A stretch of 6,681 nucleotides of DNA from JACCTH01 sp050741915 (lineage in GTDB: Bacteria > Actinomycetota > Acidimicrobiia > Spongiisociales > ZC4RG35): contig JBOGEX010000166.1 in assembly GCA_050741915.1 (NCBI GenBank), forward strand, positions 1-6,681, written 5' to 3'. The notes beneath the pieces are model-generated. The model did not search any database. It worked only from the letters and a program-made list of their open reading frames with translations, and was not told the origin of the DNA. Positions 5,243 through 6,681 of this stretch are shown here, piece by piece; within the stretch, counting starts at the first letter, position 1, and every line of letters starts with the position of its first letter. The translations under genes were made by a program, and so were the position numbers.

Positions 5243-5809
5243 TCACGATTTCCGGCCGAAGAGCCGACCGAAGAACCGCTTAAGAGCCGTCATGGTCGCC
5301 TGCATGCCGATACTGAAACCCTTTACTGGAGCAGCGGTGCGCTCTACGGGGCCCTCACCCCGCGCAGCTCTTCCGATGTCATCCGCAATGCACTTAGCGA
5401 AGCTACGCATGATGACACTCGTGACGTCCTGAACCATGCCTCTGCCGAACTGAGCAGCTGCGCCGGAGAGCTGGAGGTCCTGGGCCACCTTGACGCGCGT
5501 CCCGGTGCCAGACGGCACCATCGTGGAGGTCACCGACATGGTGGCCTGGCCCTTGCCCTTCTCCTCGGACCCGGAGCAGTTCATCACGATCCGCTTGGCG
5601 GCCTCATCGCGCACCACGATCTGCGCCGTGCCGGAGAACTTGAGTGAGACCGGTCCCATCTTGGTCGTCACTCGGCCCTTGTACACGTCGCCGTTGACAT
5701 CCGTGAGCTCAGCACCCGGCAGGCAGGGCGCTATCCGCGGCACGTCCTGCATGTGCTTCCACACCTGCTCGAGCGGCGCAGCAACCTCGAACTCGTTCTC
5801 GATCAGCAT
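5243..5809 (-). CDS. coxG: CoxG, SRPBCC-family CODH membrane-linking protein
   Basis: This 188-residue protein has the SRPBCC/CoxG fold. It opens with the strand IENEFEVAAPLEQVWKHMQD, continues with the family signature VPRIAPCLPGAEL (23-35) and a run of beta strands (about 40-112). The long C-terminal helix of the hydrophobic cavity is at about 117-148. A linker leads to an amphipathic tail, residues 165-188, ending LKRFFGRLFGRKS, suited to touch the membrane surface. In other bacteria CoxG helps couple CODH to the membrane, and work in mycobacteria indicates that it binds respiratory quinone. Start ATG 5809 has AAGGAG (complement of 5822-5827) 12 bases upstream, slightly long. It follows coxF by 44 bases and precedes the small membrane genes in the same operon. 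Confident as family; electron acceptance from a CODH here depends on structural genes outside the window. Confidence 0.93.
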   Translation of the reverse strand: MLIENEFEVAAPLEQVWKHMQDVPRIAPCLPGAELTDVNGDVYKGRVTTKMGPVSLKFSGTAQIVVRDEAAKRIVMNCSGSEEKGKGQATMSVTSTMVPSGTGTRVKVAQDLQLSGAAAQFGRGMVQDVTSVIMRSFAKCIADDIGRAARGEGPVERTAAPVKGFSIGMQATMTALKRFFGRLFGRKS

Positions 5810-5853
5810 CGGCTACTCGCTCTCCTTACCACGCTCGGTCCGCAACTTGCGAC

Positions 5854-6681
5854 TCAAGGCTTCGTCTCCGACCCGGCGAAGGCGGCGGGGTCCTCCTCGA
5901 AAGCTTTGCGACACCCTGCACAACAGAAGTAGTACGTGGTCCCGTCGTGATCCATCTTGTGGCGGGCGGACCCAACCTCCACTGTCATGCCGCACACGGG
6001 GTCGATCGCTTCCTCAATCTCGGATATCTCCTCCGGCGCACCTCCGAGATTATTGACTAGCTCACCAGCAACCCGCAGTTTCACCAATTCAGCCAGCACC
6101 CCCACCGCAATCTCGCGATGAGAGACTTTCCCCAGATCAAGGCCGGCTGGCACCTTCACCCGGTCGAGCGCCGCCCTTGACACCCCCCGGCTCTCCACAT
6201 AGTCGAGCACCGACTTGGCCCGTGGGCGGGAACCCACCAGGCCCAGGTACGCCGGACCCGCAGCGAGTGCCTGCTCTACCGCCTCTTCGTCGTGATGACC
6301 CTGCGTGGCGACGACGACCAGTGAGCGCTCATCGACCCCAGCCAACTTGAAATCCAGTTGGCTGACGACGCACTCTGCCGAGGGGTGACTCTCAGCAGAA
6401 CCACCGTCGGGGTCGACGAGTACTGTCCGCCACCCAATAGCCTGTGCCATCTGCACGAGGGCTTCCACCATGGGCGACCGTCCGACGACAACGAGGTGGG
6501 GCTTGGGTTCTACAGGTTCGATGTAGATCTCCAAGGCGCCCTCGCTCTGGCAGGACATCGGCACGTAACTGATGCCCTCCCGCACTGCGACGGACTCAAG
6601 CTCGTCAGGAGTACCGAGGAATACCAGGCGCGGCACACCCTCTGCGAGGATGTGCCGCGCCTCGCGGACACCTACAGGTTC
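5854..6681 (-). CDS. coxF: CoxF/XdhC-family protein with C-terminal YHS domain, 5' end cut by window
   Basis: The frame is open to the window edge, giving 275 residues of a protein whose N-terminus lies to the right. The visible part starts EPVGVREARHILAEG, which in this family follows the first XdhC domain. It continues with CQSEGALEIYIEP (44-56) and the Rossmann-like HLVVVGRSPMVEAL. The XdhC C-domain patterns ATQGHHDEEAVEQAL and YLGLVGSRPRAK follow, then LDLGKVSHREIAVGVLAEL. After a short acidic linker come DPVCGM (227-232) and FCCAGC (252-257), the Cys-rich hallmark of a YHS metal-binding domain. XdhC proteins bind and sulfurate or deliver molybdenum cofactor to hydroxylases. Placement directly before coxG fits CoxF; CoxI is the alternative name. 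GTG 6636 is not the true start, because homologous sequence continues upstream. Confidence 0.88.
   Translation of the reverse strand, partial: EPVGVREARHILAEGVPRLVFLGTPDELESVAVREGISYVPMSCQSEGALEIYIEPVEPKPHLVVVGRSPMVEALVQMAQAIGWRTVLVDPDGGSAESHPSAECVVSQLDFKLAGVDERSLVVVATQGHHDEEAVEQALAAGPAYLGLVGSRPRAKSVLDYVESRGVSRAALDRVKVPAGLDLGKVSHREIAVGVLAELVKLRVAGELVNNLGGAPEEISEIEEAIDPVCGMTVEVGSARHKMDHDGTTYYFCCAGCRKAFEEDPAAFAGSETKP

Noticed and set aside
6637..6681. GTG at 6636 as the real start of the coxF/XdhC gene
   Set aside because: The frame stays open to the window edge and the extra residues (EPVGVREARHILAEG) match the family, so the gene is simply cut by the window.

Overview
The window looks like chromosomal DNA from a high-G+C bacterium, most likely an actinobacterium. 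The G+C is about 60% by eye, genes are compact, start codons often follow AAGGAG-type ribosome binding sites, and the recognisable proteins resemble actinobacterial homologues as I recall them; no database search was possible. The central theme is the maturation and membrane-association machinery of an aerobic molybdenum-copper carbon monoxide dehydrogenase (Cox/CODH), or a close relative in the xanthine dehydrogenase family. The structural genes coxM, coxS and coxL are not in the window.

Layout. Positions 1-423 hold a strong hairpin, a possible 64-residue ORF with a good ribosome binding site, and a second G+C-rich hairpin. A plus-strand operon follows: coxD (AAA+ ATPase of the MoxR type, 424-1299), coxE (von Willebrand A protein, 1327-2472), a 102-residue acidic-tailed protein (2487-2795), and a divergent GIY-YIG-like protein (2883-3353) preceded by a seven-codon mini-ORF. 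A long perfect stem-loop at 3371-3408 separates this operon from a convergent minus-strand operon.

The minus-strand operon reads right to left. It starts with a coxF/XdhC-family gene cut by the right edge and carrying an extra C-terminal YHS domain (5854-6681), then coxG (5243-5809). Next come two small membrane proteins (4951-5208, 4680-4907), a 59-residue DUF1059-type protein (4451-4630), and three more small membrane proteins (4118-4402, 3813-4115, 3451-3810), the last three separated by only 2 bases.

How they may work together. CoxD with CoxE is the known AAA+/VWA pair needed to mature the active site of CODH. XdhC/CoxF proteins act in molybdenum cofactor sulfuration or delivery. CoxG is an SRPBCC protein that links CODH to the membrane and its quinone pool. 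The five single-span proteins with amphipathic tails, directly downstream of coxG, are not part of the classical cox set. They are the best candidate in the window for an undescribed component, plausibly a membrane docking or quinone-access platform for CoxG/CODH. That role is inference from gene order and topology only.
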